A model generated the notes under the pieces. It did not search any database. It worked only from the letters and a program-made list of their open reading frames with translations, and had not been told where the DNA came from. A DNA stretch of 64,000 nt from NCBI RefSeq assembly GCF_000425165.1, contig NZ_KE384321.1:192235-256234 (forward strand), written 5' to 3'. The position numbers and the translations under genes were made by a program. This DNA comes from Photobacterium halotolerans DSM 18316. Lineage in GTDB: Bacteria; Pseudomonadota; Gammaproteobacteria; Enterobacterales; Vibrionaceae. Below, in pieces: positions 47,972 to 58,163 of the stretch; within the stretch, counting starts at the first letter, position 1, and each line of letters opens with the position of its first letter.

Positions 47972-48216
47972 CCTGCTAATCAGTACAATTTGCAGACAAA
48001 AACACCAATTGTTGTACAAATGTTATGAGTAAGTTCGCCATGAAAGTCTATTATCGTCGGCCACAGTGGTCGAGCGTGTTGTAAAGAAATCTGAACATAT
48101 CAATTCCTTCCAACCCAGTGCACCATTGTGGCTATATTTTTTCTTCGGAGAGAATCAGCCTTACCGCCCCCTCTCCCATTAATTAAACCAATAAAAATAC
48201 AGGGAGTTTTTACTCG
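47971..48216 (+). other. Long leader region of tyrP
   Basis: If the promoter at 47926-47954 is used, this A/T-rich stretch is mostly 5' untranslated RNA. ACAATT at 47983 region can pair with AATTGT near 48007, forming a modest stem. No ORF with a ribosome site and no recognisable riboswitch were seen. Confidence 0.35.
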
Positions 48217-49422
48217 ATGAGCATGAACAAAACCTTCGGCAGTACTTTAATTATTGCCGGAACAACCATTGGCGCAGGGATGCTGGCCTTGCCGCTGGCA
48301 TCAGCCGGACTGGGTTTTACAACCGCCACACTGACCATGATCGGTATCTGGGCACTGATGGTATACACAGCGCTGCTGATGCTGGAAGTTCATCAACATG
48401 CTGATCCTTCAGCCACGCTCCACTCGCTGGCGAAAGAGTTGCTGGGTACAAAAGGACAAGTTGTCGCCAACATTGCAATGATGTTTCTGTTTTACGCATT
48501 GTGCGCGGCCTATATTGCCGGTGGCGGTGCCCAGTTAAATGACAAGTTGTCCGGCTGGTTTGGGCTTGATGTCATGCCGCAGGCTGGCACAGTGTTGTTC
48601 ACTTTGCTGATTGCGACTGTGGTATCGGTCGGGACACACTCGGTTGATTTGGTCAACCGTATCCTGTTTACGCTGAAAATTATTGCACTGGCTGTCATGC
48701 TCAGCCTGTTACTGCCGCATATTCAGGGACAACATCTGGTGGATATGCCGGTCGAAAAAGGCCTGCTCATCTCGGCTCTGCCTGTGGTGTTTACCTCCTT
48801 TGGCTTCCACGGCAGCATTCCTTCTATCGTCCGCTATGTGGGCATAGACATGAAAGCGCTGCGCAAGGTGATGATAGTGGGTGCCTCTGTGCCGTTAGTC
48901 ATTTACCTGCTGTGGCAAGTCGCCAGCCAGGGCATTCTCAGCCAGTCTGATCTGATCGCCAATTCCAGCCTGGGCAGCTTTATTGCCGCATTGAGTACAC
49001 TGCTCAAAAGCCCTATGGTCAGTAATTCCGTCTCTATCTTTGCAGACCTTGCGCTGGCGACCTCTTTCCTCGGGGTAAGCCTGGGCTTGTTTGACTTCCT
49101 GTCTGATACCTTAAATCAGAACAATTCGAAGTCCGGCAGAGTACAAACGGCTCTCTTTACCTTCGTACCACCGCTGTGCTTTGCCCTGTTCTATCCGCAA
49201 GGCTTTATTATGGCGCTGGGTTATGCGGCGATTGCGCTCGTCATTCTGGCTATCTTCCTGCCAGTGGCCATGGTGCATGTTCAGCGAGGACAACGCCAGG
49301 CTATCGGTGAGTACCAGGTCAGCGGCGGCAAACCGGCTCTCATCATGGCAACCGGCGCAGGTGTGCTGATCATCACAGCACAGTTCCTCCAGATGGCAGG
49401 ACTTATTCCTGCCGTCGGGTAA
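48217..49422 (+). CDS. tyrP: TyrP/Mtr-type aromatic amino acid permease
   Basis: A 401-residue inner-membrane transporter of the aromatic amino acid permease (ArAAP/HAAAP) family with 11 predicted helices. The N-terminus FGSTLIIAGTTIGAGMLALP is the substrate-binding unwound helix signature of TyrP, Mtr and TnaB; LPVVFTSFGFHGSIPSIVRY is the second family signature. It imports tyrosine, or tryptophan, with protons. TyrR boxes upstream favour TyrP over Mtr, though both are TyrR-controlled in E. coli. AGGGAG lies 10 nt before the ATG; a second ATG two codons on is possible. Confidence 0.88.
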   Translation: MSMNKTFGSTLIIAGTTIGAGMLALPLASAGLGFTTATLTMIGIWALMVYTALLMLEVHQHADPSATLHSLAKELLGTKGQVVANIAMMFLFYALCAAYIAGGGAQLNDKLSGWFGLDVMPQAGTVLFTLLIATVVSVGTHSVDLVNRILFTLKIIALAVMLSLLLPHIQGQHLVDMPVEKGLLISALPVVFTSFGFHGSIPSIVRYVGIDMKALRKVMIVGASVPLVIYLLWQVASQGILSQSDLIANSSLGSFIAALSTLLKSPMVSNSVSIFADLALATSFLGVSLGLFDFLSDTLNQNNSKSGRVQTALFTFVPPLCFALFYPQGFIMALGYAAIALVILAIFLPVAMVHVQRGQRQAIGEYQVSGGKPALIMATGAGVLIITAQFLQMAGLIPAVG

Positions 49423-49736
49423 AACACCATAAAAATGCACACTGAGTTTCATAATGTGAAGTAAGTGTGTGTTTACCTGTAAAGCAAGAGCAATTCTGGG
49501 CTTAGCTGTTTAGCTAAGCCCATTCTCAGACGTTAGCTCATCACTTGCACAGTGCACTTCCGAGCCAATAGATCCGCTGACAGCTCACTATTTGTGCTTA
49601 TTTATCATTAATTTACATTTACGCAACACGCACTTCCTGAATCAAGATCACGCTTTACACCCTCTCGCATGTATGCCTCAGACAATTTAGGCTATCGTTG
49701 AGGCATTGCCCCTTTAAAGTCATTCCTTTATCTGGT
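49423..49736 (+). other. Intergenic region between tyrP and the GGDEF-EAL gene
   Basis: A 314-bp stretch. GGGCTTAGCT (49498-49507) pairs with AGCTAAGCCC (49512-49521), a 10-bp stem with GTTT loop, likely the tyrP terminator despite a weak T-tract (ATTCTC). The rest is A/T-rich with no ORF; the promoter of the downstream gene is not obvious. Confidence 0.5.
49498..49521 (+). terminator. Probable terminator of tyrP
   Basis: Perfect 10-bp inverted repeat, GTTT loop. Only a short T/C-rich tail follows, so efficiency is uncertain. Confidence 0.55.
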
Positions 49737-51701
49737 ATGAGCCAATTCTTTACGACCTTTGAATATCTGCAATCCCCGGTATGGGTTTTCGACATCGAAA
49801 ACAAAGCCATTATCTGGGCCAATTCTGCTGCACTTCCCCTTTGGGAGGCAGAGAGCCTGAGTGAGCTTACCTCACGGGATCTGGGACAGGATATGTCCGA
49901 CGCGGTAGAAGCAACCCTGAATGACTATTTGCAGATGTTCAAACGCGGTGAATCGCTAAAACTTTGGTGGAGCTACAGCCCCAAGAGCAAAGTGAAAAAT
50001 GCATTGTGTCATTTCTCTGGTATTCCGAGCGAAGATGGCAGAATCGCTATGCTGGTTCATGTTATTTCTGAGGAAGCCAGCCTGAGACGTGAACTGGCAT
50101 TTTCTGATGGCTCAAATCTTGCCCTGCTTTTTTCTTCTGAAGGTCAGTTGCTGAGTGCCAATCGCGCCTTCATTCACGCTTTTGGTGAACAGCTGGACAG
50201 CCTCGCCACTTTTGTCGGCGATATCAAATTGGCAGAAAAATGGTTGCATGATGCCAGTGAAGGACAAGTGGTCAACCACAGAAAGCTGTGCTGGACAGGC
50301 CGAAACTACGACTGGTTCAGCATTGATGGCAAGTGGCTGGCTGACAAACAACAGCTCTTACTCAGCCTGGTGAATATCAGCCAGGAAAAAGAGCAGTTAA
50401 AACAGGCGAAATACCAGTCAGAACACGACTACCTGACCGGCCTGCTGAACCGCAGGGGCATGATTAATGCTATCCACGCCTCTCAGCATTCATCACAGCC
50501 TTATACCTTGCTGTTTCTGGATGTAGACGGGTTTAAGCTCATCAATGACACCTATGGGCATGCCATTGGCGATAAGATGTTGCGGGCTATCGCTATCCGG
50601 CTCAGCGAAATTGTCAAATTCAACGGCTTGCTGGCCCGGTTTGGCGGAGATGAATTCATCATCCAGATTGACCACCGCCAGGTTGAAGATCCGGCCCAGT
50701 TTGCGCGAAAGCTCATTACCAATCTCAATAAGCCTTTTCACCTGAAAGAAGTGGGTGAGTTATCCATTGGCTGCAGTATCGGGATGGCCAGCTTCCCCAA
50801 TGACGCAAAGAAAATTGAAACCCTCATCACTCAGGCTGACATGGCAATGCACCGTGCCAAACTGAGGGGCCGTAATCGCTGCCATCATTTCTCTCCTGAG
50901 ATGGCAGAAGATTTATACCGTAAAATGACACTGCGCCATCACCTGACGCTGGCCATGGATGCTGAAGCCTTTGAACTCTATTACCAGCCCATCGTCGATC
51001 TGAAAAACAATCGGTTAGGTGGATTTGAAGCCTTAATTCGCTGGTACGATGAAGATCTCGGCCAGGTGGCACCGTCTGAATTTATTCCGCTTGCTGAAGA
51101 AACCGGCCAGATTGTACCGCTAGGAAAGTGGACGCTGAAACAAACTTGTATGCAGCTTTCACACTGGAATAAAGCCTATGGTAAGCGTTTTACCGTCAGT
51201 GTGAATCTGTCCCGGGCCCAGCTCCATGCCAGTCTCGCAACTTATATCGGGACATTACTCGAACACTACGACATTAACGCCAGCCAACTGGCGTTGGAGC
51301 TCACTGAATCTGCCATGTTGCAGGAGTATGATGACGCCAAACAGTGTCTCATCGATTTAGCGGAACTGGGCATTGAGCTTCATCTTGACGATTTTGGTAC
51401 CGGTTATTCGTCACTCTCTCAGTTGCAGAACCTGCCCATCACTATGGTGAAATTGGATCAAAGCTTCGTGCAGGCCAATAATCAAAGCAGCCGGGCAATT
51501 GTGGAAGCGACCTGTGCTATCTGTGACAAGCTGAACCTGAAACTGGTCGCCGAAGGTGTTGAAACGCTTGAACAGCTGGAATATATCCAGCAGTGCGAGT
51601 TTGACTATTGTCAGGGATACTATCTGGGCAAACCCATGCCAGCCCATGAACTGGAACAGCGACAATTTAATCTGTTCAACATCATCCCCAAAGCCAGCTG
51701 A
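49737..51701 (+). CDS. PAS-GGDEF-EAL cyclic di-GMP signalling protein
   Basis: A 654-residue soluble protein with two PAS-like regions (about 8-115 and 125-225), a GGDEF domain (about 230-395) and an EAL domain (about 410-645). The GGDEF motif is intact in ARFGGDEFIIQI. The EAL domain keeps GFEALIRW, the metal-binding LELTES, LDDFGTGYSSL and VAEGVETLEQL, so it should be catalytically competent as a phosphodiesterase. The first PAS begins SPVWVFDIENKAIIWANSAAL. No transmembrane segment is seen, so signals are cytoplasmic. The ATG at 49737 is chosen over a TTG 13 codons upstream; neither has a strong ribosome site. Net activity cannot be told from sequence. Confidence 0.9.
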   Translation: MSQFFTTFEYLQSPVWVFDIENKAIIWANSAALPLWEAESLSELTSRDLGQDMSDAVEATLNDYLQMFKRGESLKLWWSYSPKSKVKNALCHFSGIPSEDGRIAMLVHVISEEASLRRELAFSDGSNLALLFSSEGQLLSANRAFIHAFGEQLDSLATFVGDIKLAEKWLHDASEGQVVNHRKLCWTGRNYDWFSIDGKWLADKQQLLLSLVNISQEKEQLKQAKYQSEHDYLTGLLNRRGMINAIHASQHSSQPYTLLFLDVDGFKLINDTYGHAIGDKMLRAIAIRLSEIVKFNGLLARFGGDEFIIQIDHRQVEDPAQFARKLITNLNKPFHLKEVGELSIGCSIGMASFPNDAKKIETLITQADMAMHRAKLRGRNRCHHFSPEMAEDLYRKMTLRHHLTLAMDAEAFELYYQPIVDLKNNRLGGFEALIRWYDEDLGQVAPSEFIPLAEETGQIVPLGKWTLKQTCMQLSHWNKAYGKRFTVSVNLSRAQLHASLATYIGTLLEHYDINASQLALELTESAMLQEYDDAKQCLIDLAELGIELHLDDFGTGYSSLSQLQNLPITMVKLDQSFVQANNQSSRAIVEATCAICDKLNLKLVAEGVETLEQLEYIQQCEFDYCQGYYLGKPMPAHELEQRQFNLFNIIPKAS

Positions 51702-51723
51702 CCCCATCTACCCCATCCAACGT

Positions 51724-51751
51724 CAGAGGCCGCTGTGATCAGCGGCCTCTG
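51724..51751. terminator. Shared hairpin between the GGDEF-EAL gene and the TSUP gene
   Basis: CAGAGGCCGCTG (51724-51735) and CAGCGGCCTCTG (51740-51751) form a perfect 12-bp stem with a TGAT loop, exactly between two convergent genes. T-tracts are weak on both sides. Confidence 0.6.
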
Positions 51752-51761
51752 CATTGCAATT

Positions 51762-52490
51762 TTACGTCCACATCGGGCTGAGTCCCTGCCACATGGCCGC
51801 CATGCCGGCAAAAGTACAAAGCACCAGCAAGGCATACCTGACCCATTCAGTTTTAATTAAATGCTGAACTTTATACGCAAACAAGGTGGTCAGTATCGGC
51901 GCGGGCAGCACGATCAGTGCATATTTCAGGTGCCACAGACTAAAATGGTCCGTTGCCGAAAGGGCAATCAGCGATAAAACACAGCTGAAGACAAAATACA
52001 CGGCCAGATTCGCCCTTAATTTTCCGGCTTCCGCGTGCTGCAACACCAAAGCCATAGGCGGGCCACCAATACTGGTTGTCGTCCCCATCAGGCCCGAAGT
52101 AAAACCAGCCACAAACAAGGCTTTAGGGGTGGGCTTGAAGCGAACCTTAGATAAACTGATCAGAACCGCCAGTAACACACCCACACCCAGCACCAGGGCC
52201 AGATGCTCAGCACTGATGTATACCAAAATCCAGCCGGCAACTATGGTGCCAGGCACGCGCCCGACAAACGCCGCGCTCATTCCGGTAAAGGAAATCATTC
52301 GCCGGTACTGCCACATATTAATCAGTGCCAGTACCAGGCCAACAAATGTCACCACACCCGGCACAAAACGTGGTTCATAAAAATACACAATCGGCGCCGC
52401 CACAATGGCCATGCCAAAGCCAACGGTACTTTGCACAAAACAGCCAGCCGATAAGGCCAGCGCACAGAAGATCAGCGTGCTTGTCTCCAT
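51762..52490 (-). CDS. TauE/SafE (TSUP) family membrane permease
   Basis: A 242-residue polytopic membrane protein with about 7-8 helices. The TSUP pattern is visible: N-terminal half with AGCFVQSTVGFGMAIVAAPI and RVPGTIVAGW, second half with GFTSGLMGTTTSIGGPPMALVL, the repeated signature GxxSGxxGxxxxxGGP. Members export sulfite, sulfoacetate or other organosulfonates; the substrate here is unknown. GGAG precedes the ATG, and it starts on the last base of the upstream methyltransferase gene (TAATG), so the two are translationally coupled. cysB lies just beyond, which might hint at a sulfur compound. Confidence 0.85.
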   Translation of the reverse strand: METSTLIFCALALSAGCFVQSTVGFGMAIVAAPIVYFYEPRFVPGVVTFVGLVLALINMWQYRRMISFTGMSAAFVGRVPGTIVAGWILVYISAEHLALVLGVGVLLAVLISLSKVRFKPTPKALFVAGFTSGLMGTTTSIGGPPMALVLQHAEAGKLRANLAVYFVFSCVLSLIALSATDHFSLWHLKYALIVLPAPILTTLFAYKVQHLIKTEWVRYALLVLCTFAGMAAMWQGLSPMWT

Positions 52491-53692
52491 TATTTCTCCA
52501 ATTGGGCGTGAATAAGTATATTTCTTGGTGTGGTGGGTTTATCACAGAATGTGCCAACTAACACCTGATATCCGGCCTCTTCCATAAACAGCGCCCGGTC
52601 AAAAACCAGCCACATTTCAAGCGGTCGGCGAAAAGCCTGGCGAACCAGCTCCATACGCTCTACCTTTCGAAAGCGGACTTCTCCCAATCGCTGCCAGTAC
52701 GAATAATCCATCTCTTGCGGCAGTTGTAATCCTTTTTGCTCTGCAGCCCACCGGCAAAAATCAGCAAACCCATGCTTTAAGAGGGCTTTTTGCACATTGG
52801 GGACAGGCAAATAAGCGTCATTGTTGGTCAGATGTTTCTGCAAGGCATCAAAGCCCAGACGGTAACTGACTTCGACAAATCGCTGCTGTTTCACTCTTTG
52901 TCCGGCTGTGACGGTTTCCTGCAACGGCATTCTCAGATCATGCTTAGATAAGCTCAGCTCACTCTTTGTTGCCGGCGCCGACAATGGCTGATACGCATCA
53001 TGACGGATCAGGTGGTAGCAGCAAGGTGACACACTGACTGCCGCGGTGCGCTTTGCAACCACCCGCTCCAGCAGACTGACGTGCAGATCGCCGCAGGCAT
53101 GTAAAGCCACCGCATGCTGATCCGGCCGGATCACACTGGCGCTTTCCGGTGCAAAGGCATCCGCCTGAACGAAAGTCATTGGCAAGCCTAACTGATTCGC
53201 AGCTAGCTGGCCGTCTTGTGTCAAACTTTGTTGCCATTCAAGGCTGGTGACCCGGGTGTTGTGGCATGCTGCAAGCACTCGCCCTAAATAACCTTTGCCG
53301 GCACACCATTCCAGCCAGGGAAGCTTATGCGAAGGCAGTACCGCATTGAATGCCAGTACCTGCTGCCATTTCCGGCCCGGAATACCAACATCCAACCCAC
53401 GGGGCAGATGCGGCGAAACCTCTGAGACTAAAGGGAGTGCAAGAATATCAGCCAACTGATGCATTTCAGGCAGAGCAGGGAGAAAAACGGCTAGTTCATC
53501 AATGAGCGCAGCAGTGTCTTCCAGTAAGCTGGCCACATCCAGATCGGACAGAGAGTCCAGCCAGTCAGACAGCCCTGGCATACTGTGCTGCCAGGGATAT
53601 TCGTGGCAGGCGAAAGGCATAAACTGCCAGTATGCTCGTTCCTGAGTGAGCAAGGCATCCAACTGACAAAATGTGTCTGAATAAGCAGACAT
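52490..53692 (-). CDS. SAM-dependent methyltransferase (Methyltransf_32-like)
   Basis: A 400-residue protein with a central Rossmann-type methyltransferase domain. Motif I is LEWCAGKGYLGRVLA (about 127-141), then VTSLEWQ, VALHACGDLHVSLLE and the SPCCYHLI motif, which characterises the Methyltransf_32 group (GSTCD/METTL25-like, with LHACG and PCCxH). The N-terminal 100 residues and C-terminal 150 residues are family-specific and the latter ends in EMWLVFDRALFMEEAGYQV. The target is unknown; RNA is often proposed for related proteins. It is cotranscribed with the TSUP permease (1-nt overlap). Confidence 0.82.
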   Translation of the reverse strand: MSAYSDTFCQLDALLTQERAYWQFMPFACHEYPWQHSMPGLSDWLDSLSDLDVASLLEDTAALIDELAVFLPALPEMHQLADILALPLVSEVSPHLPRGLDVGIPGRKWQQVLAFNAVLPSHKLPWLEWCAGKGYLGRVLAACHNTRVTSLEWQQSLTQDGQLAANQLGLPMTFVQADAFAPESASVIRPDQHAVALHACGDLHVSLLERVVAKRTAAVSVSPCCYHLIRHDAYQPLSAPATKSELSLSKHDLRMPLQETVTAGQRVKQQRFVEVSYRLGFDALQKHLTNNDAYLPVPNVQKALLKHGFADFCRWAAEQKGLQLPQEMDYSYWQRLGEVRFRKVERMELVRQAFRRPLEMWLVFDRALFMEEAGYQVLVGTFCDKPTTPRNILIHAQLEK

Positions 53693-53776
53693 TGACGACC
53701 CTGATACGCTAATTAACTAAAGGGCCGCATTTTATCTCAGATCAGGTCGCAAAAGCAGTGAATAGTGAAGAGAGTA

Positions 53777-53804
53777 CAAAAAAGCCGCAGAATGCGGCTT
53801 TTTT
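53777..53804 (-). terminator. Rho-independent terminator of cysB
   Basis: GCCGCA (53784-53789) and TGCGGC (53793-53798) with a GAA loop, extended by six A on the left and six T on the right. It sits 23 nt past the cysB stop on the minus strand. Confidence 0.87.
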
Positions 53805-53826
53805 GTTGCTGCAGGGCTTTAAAAAC

Positions 53827-55114
<1,288 letters not shown>

Positions 55115-55876
55115 ATGAGTATACCTTTAGTGGTCGGTCTTATCGGCCTGTTGTTAGTCCTGGTTGTGGGTTATAACGTTATCATTCAGTACCGGCAGCA
55201 GCTGGAAAGCCAGAAGCAGCAGGAATTGGCTAAGCACATTGCCATCATCGACTCCAGTGAAGATCTGATAGGTCATGCTCATCATTTGCCTTACAGCAAA
55301 GAATTACTGGTCTGTCTGAATCAACGCATCCTGTCAGCCCTGGAAAGCATGTTCGAGGTGGATCAAAAAGATCGCTCTATGCCCCAGCGTATTAACAACG
55401 TCCGGGAGCAGATTCATCAGCTGCAGCAAAATTACACCCCTAACGAAATGTCTGGCTTTAAAGTACCCACCACAGACCGTCAGGCTATTGCTATGCTGCA
55501 GCTGGTCAAACGCCTGAAACAGGTAGTTAAAAGCGAGCACAGCAAAGGCCGCCTGGGCACCCAGGCATTCGTTGCTGAGAATGCGCGTCTGGAAGGATTA
55601 CAGCTGCGCATTAACATTGAAAACGTTGTTAAACGTGCCAACGATGCCCGCATGAAACGCCAGATTGGTACTGCCAAACAGCTGTTAAGAAAAGGCCTGG
55701 ATGCGCTGGCGACCAAAAATCACAATTATGCCAATCAGGCCCGCGAAAAGTTGCAGGCCATGCTGGATGAAATTGACAGCTCGCAGAATCAGAGCAATGC
55801 CAAACAGCGTCAGGAAATGCTCGAAAAAGAGCAGGACGAACTGGATATCCTGTTCCAGCCGAAAAAGAAATGGTAA
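55115..55876 (+). CDS. Membrane-anchored coiled-coil protein of unknown function
   Basis: A 253-residue protein with one N-terminal transmembrane helix (IPLVVGLIGLLLVLVVGYNVII, residues 3-24), then a long, charged, mainly helical cytoplasmic part. Residues 26-60 and 205-250 are coiled-coil-like (QLESQKQQELAKHIAII; KQRQEMLEKEQDELDIL), with a middle domain around 60-200 including LRINIENVVKRANDARMKRQIGTAKQLLRKGLD, which looks like TPR-type helices. It ends in the basic KKKW. I do not recognise a named family. It stands next to cysB, divergently, with its own terminator. Confidence 0.75.
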   Translation: MSIPLVVGLIGLLLVLVVGYNVIIQYRQQLESQKQQELAKHIAIIDSSEDLIGHAHHLPYSKELLVCLNQRILSALESMFEVDQKDRSMPQRINNVREQIHQLQQNYTPNEMSGFKVPTTDRQAIAMLQLVKRLKQVVKSEHSKGRLGTQAFVAENARLEGLQLRINIENVVKRANDARMKRQIGTAKQLLRKGLDALATKNHNYANQAREKLQAMLDEIDSSQNQSNAKQRQEMLEKEQDELDILFQPKKKW

Positions 55877-55896
55877 TGACAGCACATTGCTAATCC

Positions 55897-55930
55897 AATC
55901 AGGCCGCTTAAAAGCGGCCTGATTCGTTTG
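55897..55930 (+). terminator. Terminator after the membrane coiled-coil gene
   Basis: AATCAGGCCGCT (55897-55908) and AGCGGCCTGATT (55913-55924) form a perfect 12-bp stem with a TAAA loop, followed by CGTTTG. The convergent proV gene ends 50 nt further on. Confidence 0.75.
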
Positions 55931-55979
55931 GGCTGTACCTATCACTTAGTTAGCCGATATTGTGATTACGACGTGGTGA

Positions 55980-57212
55980 TTACGATGTGGGGTTTACAAC
56001 ATGGTGTTCACTGAGCACTTTGGCCAGTGTAGAACGAGAAAGACGGCCGCACACTTCTCCCTTCTCTCCCAGCACAGGCAAAGCGACGTCCGCCTCCAGA
56101 GTGACAGGCAGCACCTGCTCAAGCAGCTGATGACGCGAAATCGCAGGCACCGGCAGCAAAGCCGATTCATCTAACCGCCCGTCCTCAGCGTCAGTCATGG
56201 CCTTTTCAATACTGTGACGGGTCAGCACGCCCAGATACCGCTGCTGCTCATCCAGTACATAAACTTCGTTCAGGCTATGCTGCTCCATGTAGCGGTTCGC
56301 CTCAGATACCGAACATAATCCAACACAGTGCGCGCCCGGCGACATGACAGCCTCGACTTTCAGCACTCTGGACCGATTCACATCTTTAACAAAGGCTTCG
56401 ACATAATCGTCAATGGGGTGCAGCAAAATATCCACAGGTCGGCCCTGCTGAATCAGCTCACCGTCGCGCAATATCGCGATCCTGTCACCCAGCCGCAATG
56501 CTTCGTCCAGATCATGAGTGATAAAAATAATGGTCTTGCCGAGTTTGGACTGCAGGGCCATCAACTGTTCTTGCATCTCGCTGCGAATCAGCGGATCCAG
56601 CGCCGAAAAGGCCTCATCCATCAGCAGAATATCAGCATCGGTACAAAGCGCCCTCGCCAGTCCAACCCGCTGCTGCTGCCCGCCAGACAGGCTCGATGGA
56701 TAGTGTTCGCCATAGCCTGTCAGCCCCACAGTCTCCAGCCAGTAGCCGGCTTTTTCCCGCCACTCACTGTTATCAGCACCTTGTATCTGCAGACCATAGC
56801 CAATGTTCTGCAGCACAGTCCGGTGAGGCAATAGGGCAAAACGCTGAAAGACCATTGCCATCCGCTGTCGCCGGAATGACTGCAGCGCAGAAGCACTCAA
56901 AGCGGTGACATCCACCCCGTCAATTTCCACCTGACCGGCAGACGGCTCGATAAGACGATTAAAATGCCGGATCAAGGTCGACTTGCCTGAGCCGGACAAG
57001 CCCATCACGACAAATATCTCGCCCTGACATATCGACAGGTTAATCTTGTTCAGGCCAACCGTATGCCCGGTTTCTGCCAGGATGGCAGATTTCGATTTTC
57101 CGGCATGCACCTGTTTCAGTACCCGCTCGGATTGAGGGCCGAACACCTTATACAAATCGCGCACACGAATGAGCGGCGTGCCTGTGTCTGACGTGTGGAT
57201 TGAATCAGTCAT
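55980..57212 (-). CDS. proV: Glycine betaine/proline ABC transporter ATP-binding protein, ProV type
   Basis: A 410-residue ATPase of the quaternary-amine uptake class. Walker A is GLSGSGKST (71-79), Q-loop MVFQRFALLPH, signature LSGGQQQRVGLARAL, Walker B ILLMDEAFSALDP and switch FITHDLDEAL. The N-terminal 50 residues (VFGPQSERVLKQVHAGKSK) and the C-terminal CBS pair (about 285-400) are typical of ProV/OpuAA and sense ionic strength or nucleotides. The ATG at 57212 overlaps proW by 8 nt; a 20-codon extension is excluded. The operon order is proX-proW-proV, reversed relative to E. coli proVWX. Confidence 0.88.
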   Translation of the reverse strand: MTDSIHTSDTGTPLIRVRDLYKVFGPQSERVLKQVHAGKSKSAILAETGHTVGLNKINLSICQGEIFVVMGLSGSGKSTLIRHFNRLIEPSAGQVEIDGVDVTALSASALQSFRRQRMAMVFQRFALLPHRTVLQNIGYGLQIQGADNSEWREKAGYWLETVGLTGYGEHYPSSLSGGQQQRVGLARALCTDADILLMDEAFSALDPLIRSEMQEQLMALQSKLGKTIIFITHDLDEALRLGDRIAILRDGELIQQGRPVDILLHPIDDYVEAFVKDVNRSRVLKVEAVMSPGAHCVGLCSVSEANRYMEQHSLNEVYVLDEQQRYLGVLTRHSIEKAMTDAEDGRLDESALLPVPAISRHQLLEQVLPVTLEADVALPVLGEKGEVCGRLSRSTLAKVLSEHHVVNPTS

Positions 57213-58104
57213 GTTTTTGCCCCGCAAGATGTTGCTGGGTGCGCCGGGCATAGCTTTGGGAGATACGATCAAAAATGATAGCCAGCGCCACTATGGCCAG
57301 CCCGTTGAGCAGACCCAGCGTAAAATACTGGTTGGTAATCGATTTAAGGACAGGCTGCCCCAAACCTTTTACGCCAATCATGGACGCGATCACCACCATG
57401 GCCAGCGCCATCATAATGGTCTGATTAATCCCCGCCATGATAGTCGGCATCGCCAGCGGCAACTGCACCCCGGTCAGCCGCTGCCAACTGCTCGCGCCAT
57501 ATGCCTCCGCCGCTTCGAGCACTTCTTTGTCCACCAGCCGAATACCCAGATTCGTCAGGCGGATCACTGGGGGGATCGCATAAATCACCACGGCAATCAG
57601 GCCCGGAATTTTACCTATGCCCAACAGCATCACGACCGGGATCAGATACACAAACGCCGGCATGGTTTGCATCACATCCAGCAGCGGGGTGATCACATTT
57701 TGCGCCCTGTCTGAACGGGCCATCAGAATCCCTACCGGTAAACCCAGCACGATCGCCAGCAGCGTGGATGCGATAATAATGCTCATGGTGCGCATAGTAT
57801 CTTCCCACATACCGAAAAGACCAATGAACACAAAAGCAACGACTACGCCAACTACCAGCTTCCAGGAACGACTGGCATAAAAAGCCAGTCCGGCCAGTAG
57901 GGCAATCATCAGCCACCACGGCGTATTCAGCAGCAGCTTTTCAAAGCCAATCAGCAAAGAGAGCAGCGGGTCAAAAAAGGATTCAATACTGTCACCGTAC
58001 TCACGTGAAAACGCACGATAGGCGCCATCGAGGGTTTTACGAATCGCGAGCAGTTGATGACGATCGAATTGGGGGAAATCGGTAATCCAGGAGAGTTCAG
58101 CCAT
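57205..58104 (-). CDS. proW: Glycine betaine/proline ABC transporter permease, ProW type
   Basis: A 299-residue permease with six to seven transmembrane helices. The N-terminal hydrophilic segment leads to LLNTPWWLMIALLAGLAFYA; the EAA loop is EAAEAYGASSWQRLTGVQLPLAMPTIMAGINQ, and QTMPAFVYLIPVVMLLGIGKIPG and MVVIASMIGVKGLG are family hallmarks. It is 59 nt downstream of proX and overlaps proV by 8 nt. Confidence 0.9.
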   Translation of the reverse strand: MAELSWITDFPQFDRHQLLAIRKTLDGAYRAFSREYGDSIESFFDPLLSLLIGFEKLLLNTPWWLMIALLAGLAFYASRSWKLVVGVVVAFVFIGLFGMWEDTMRTMSIIIASTLLAIVLGLPVGILMARSDRAQNVITPLLDVMQTMPAFVYLIPVVMLLGIGKIPGLIAVVIYAIPPVIRLTNLGIRLVDKEVLEAAEAYGASSWQRLTGVQLPLAMPTIMAGINQTIMMALAMVVIASMIGVKGLGQPVLKSITNQYFTLGLLNGLAIVALAIIFDRISQSYARRTQQHLAGQKHD

Positions 58105-58163
58105 ATCGGGGTGCCGTAGATCGGTAAAATGAACAGACCCGGCAGCTACCGGGTCTGACTGGA

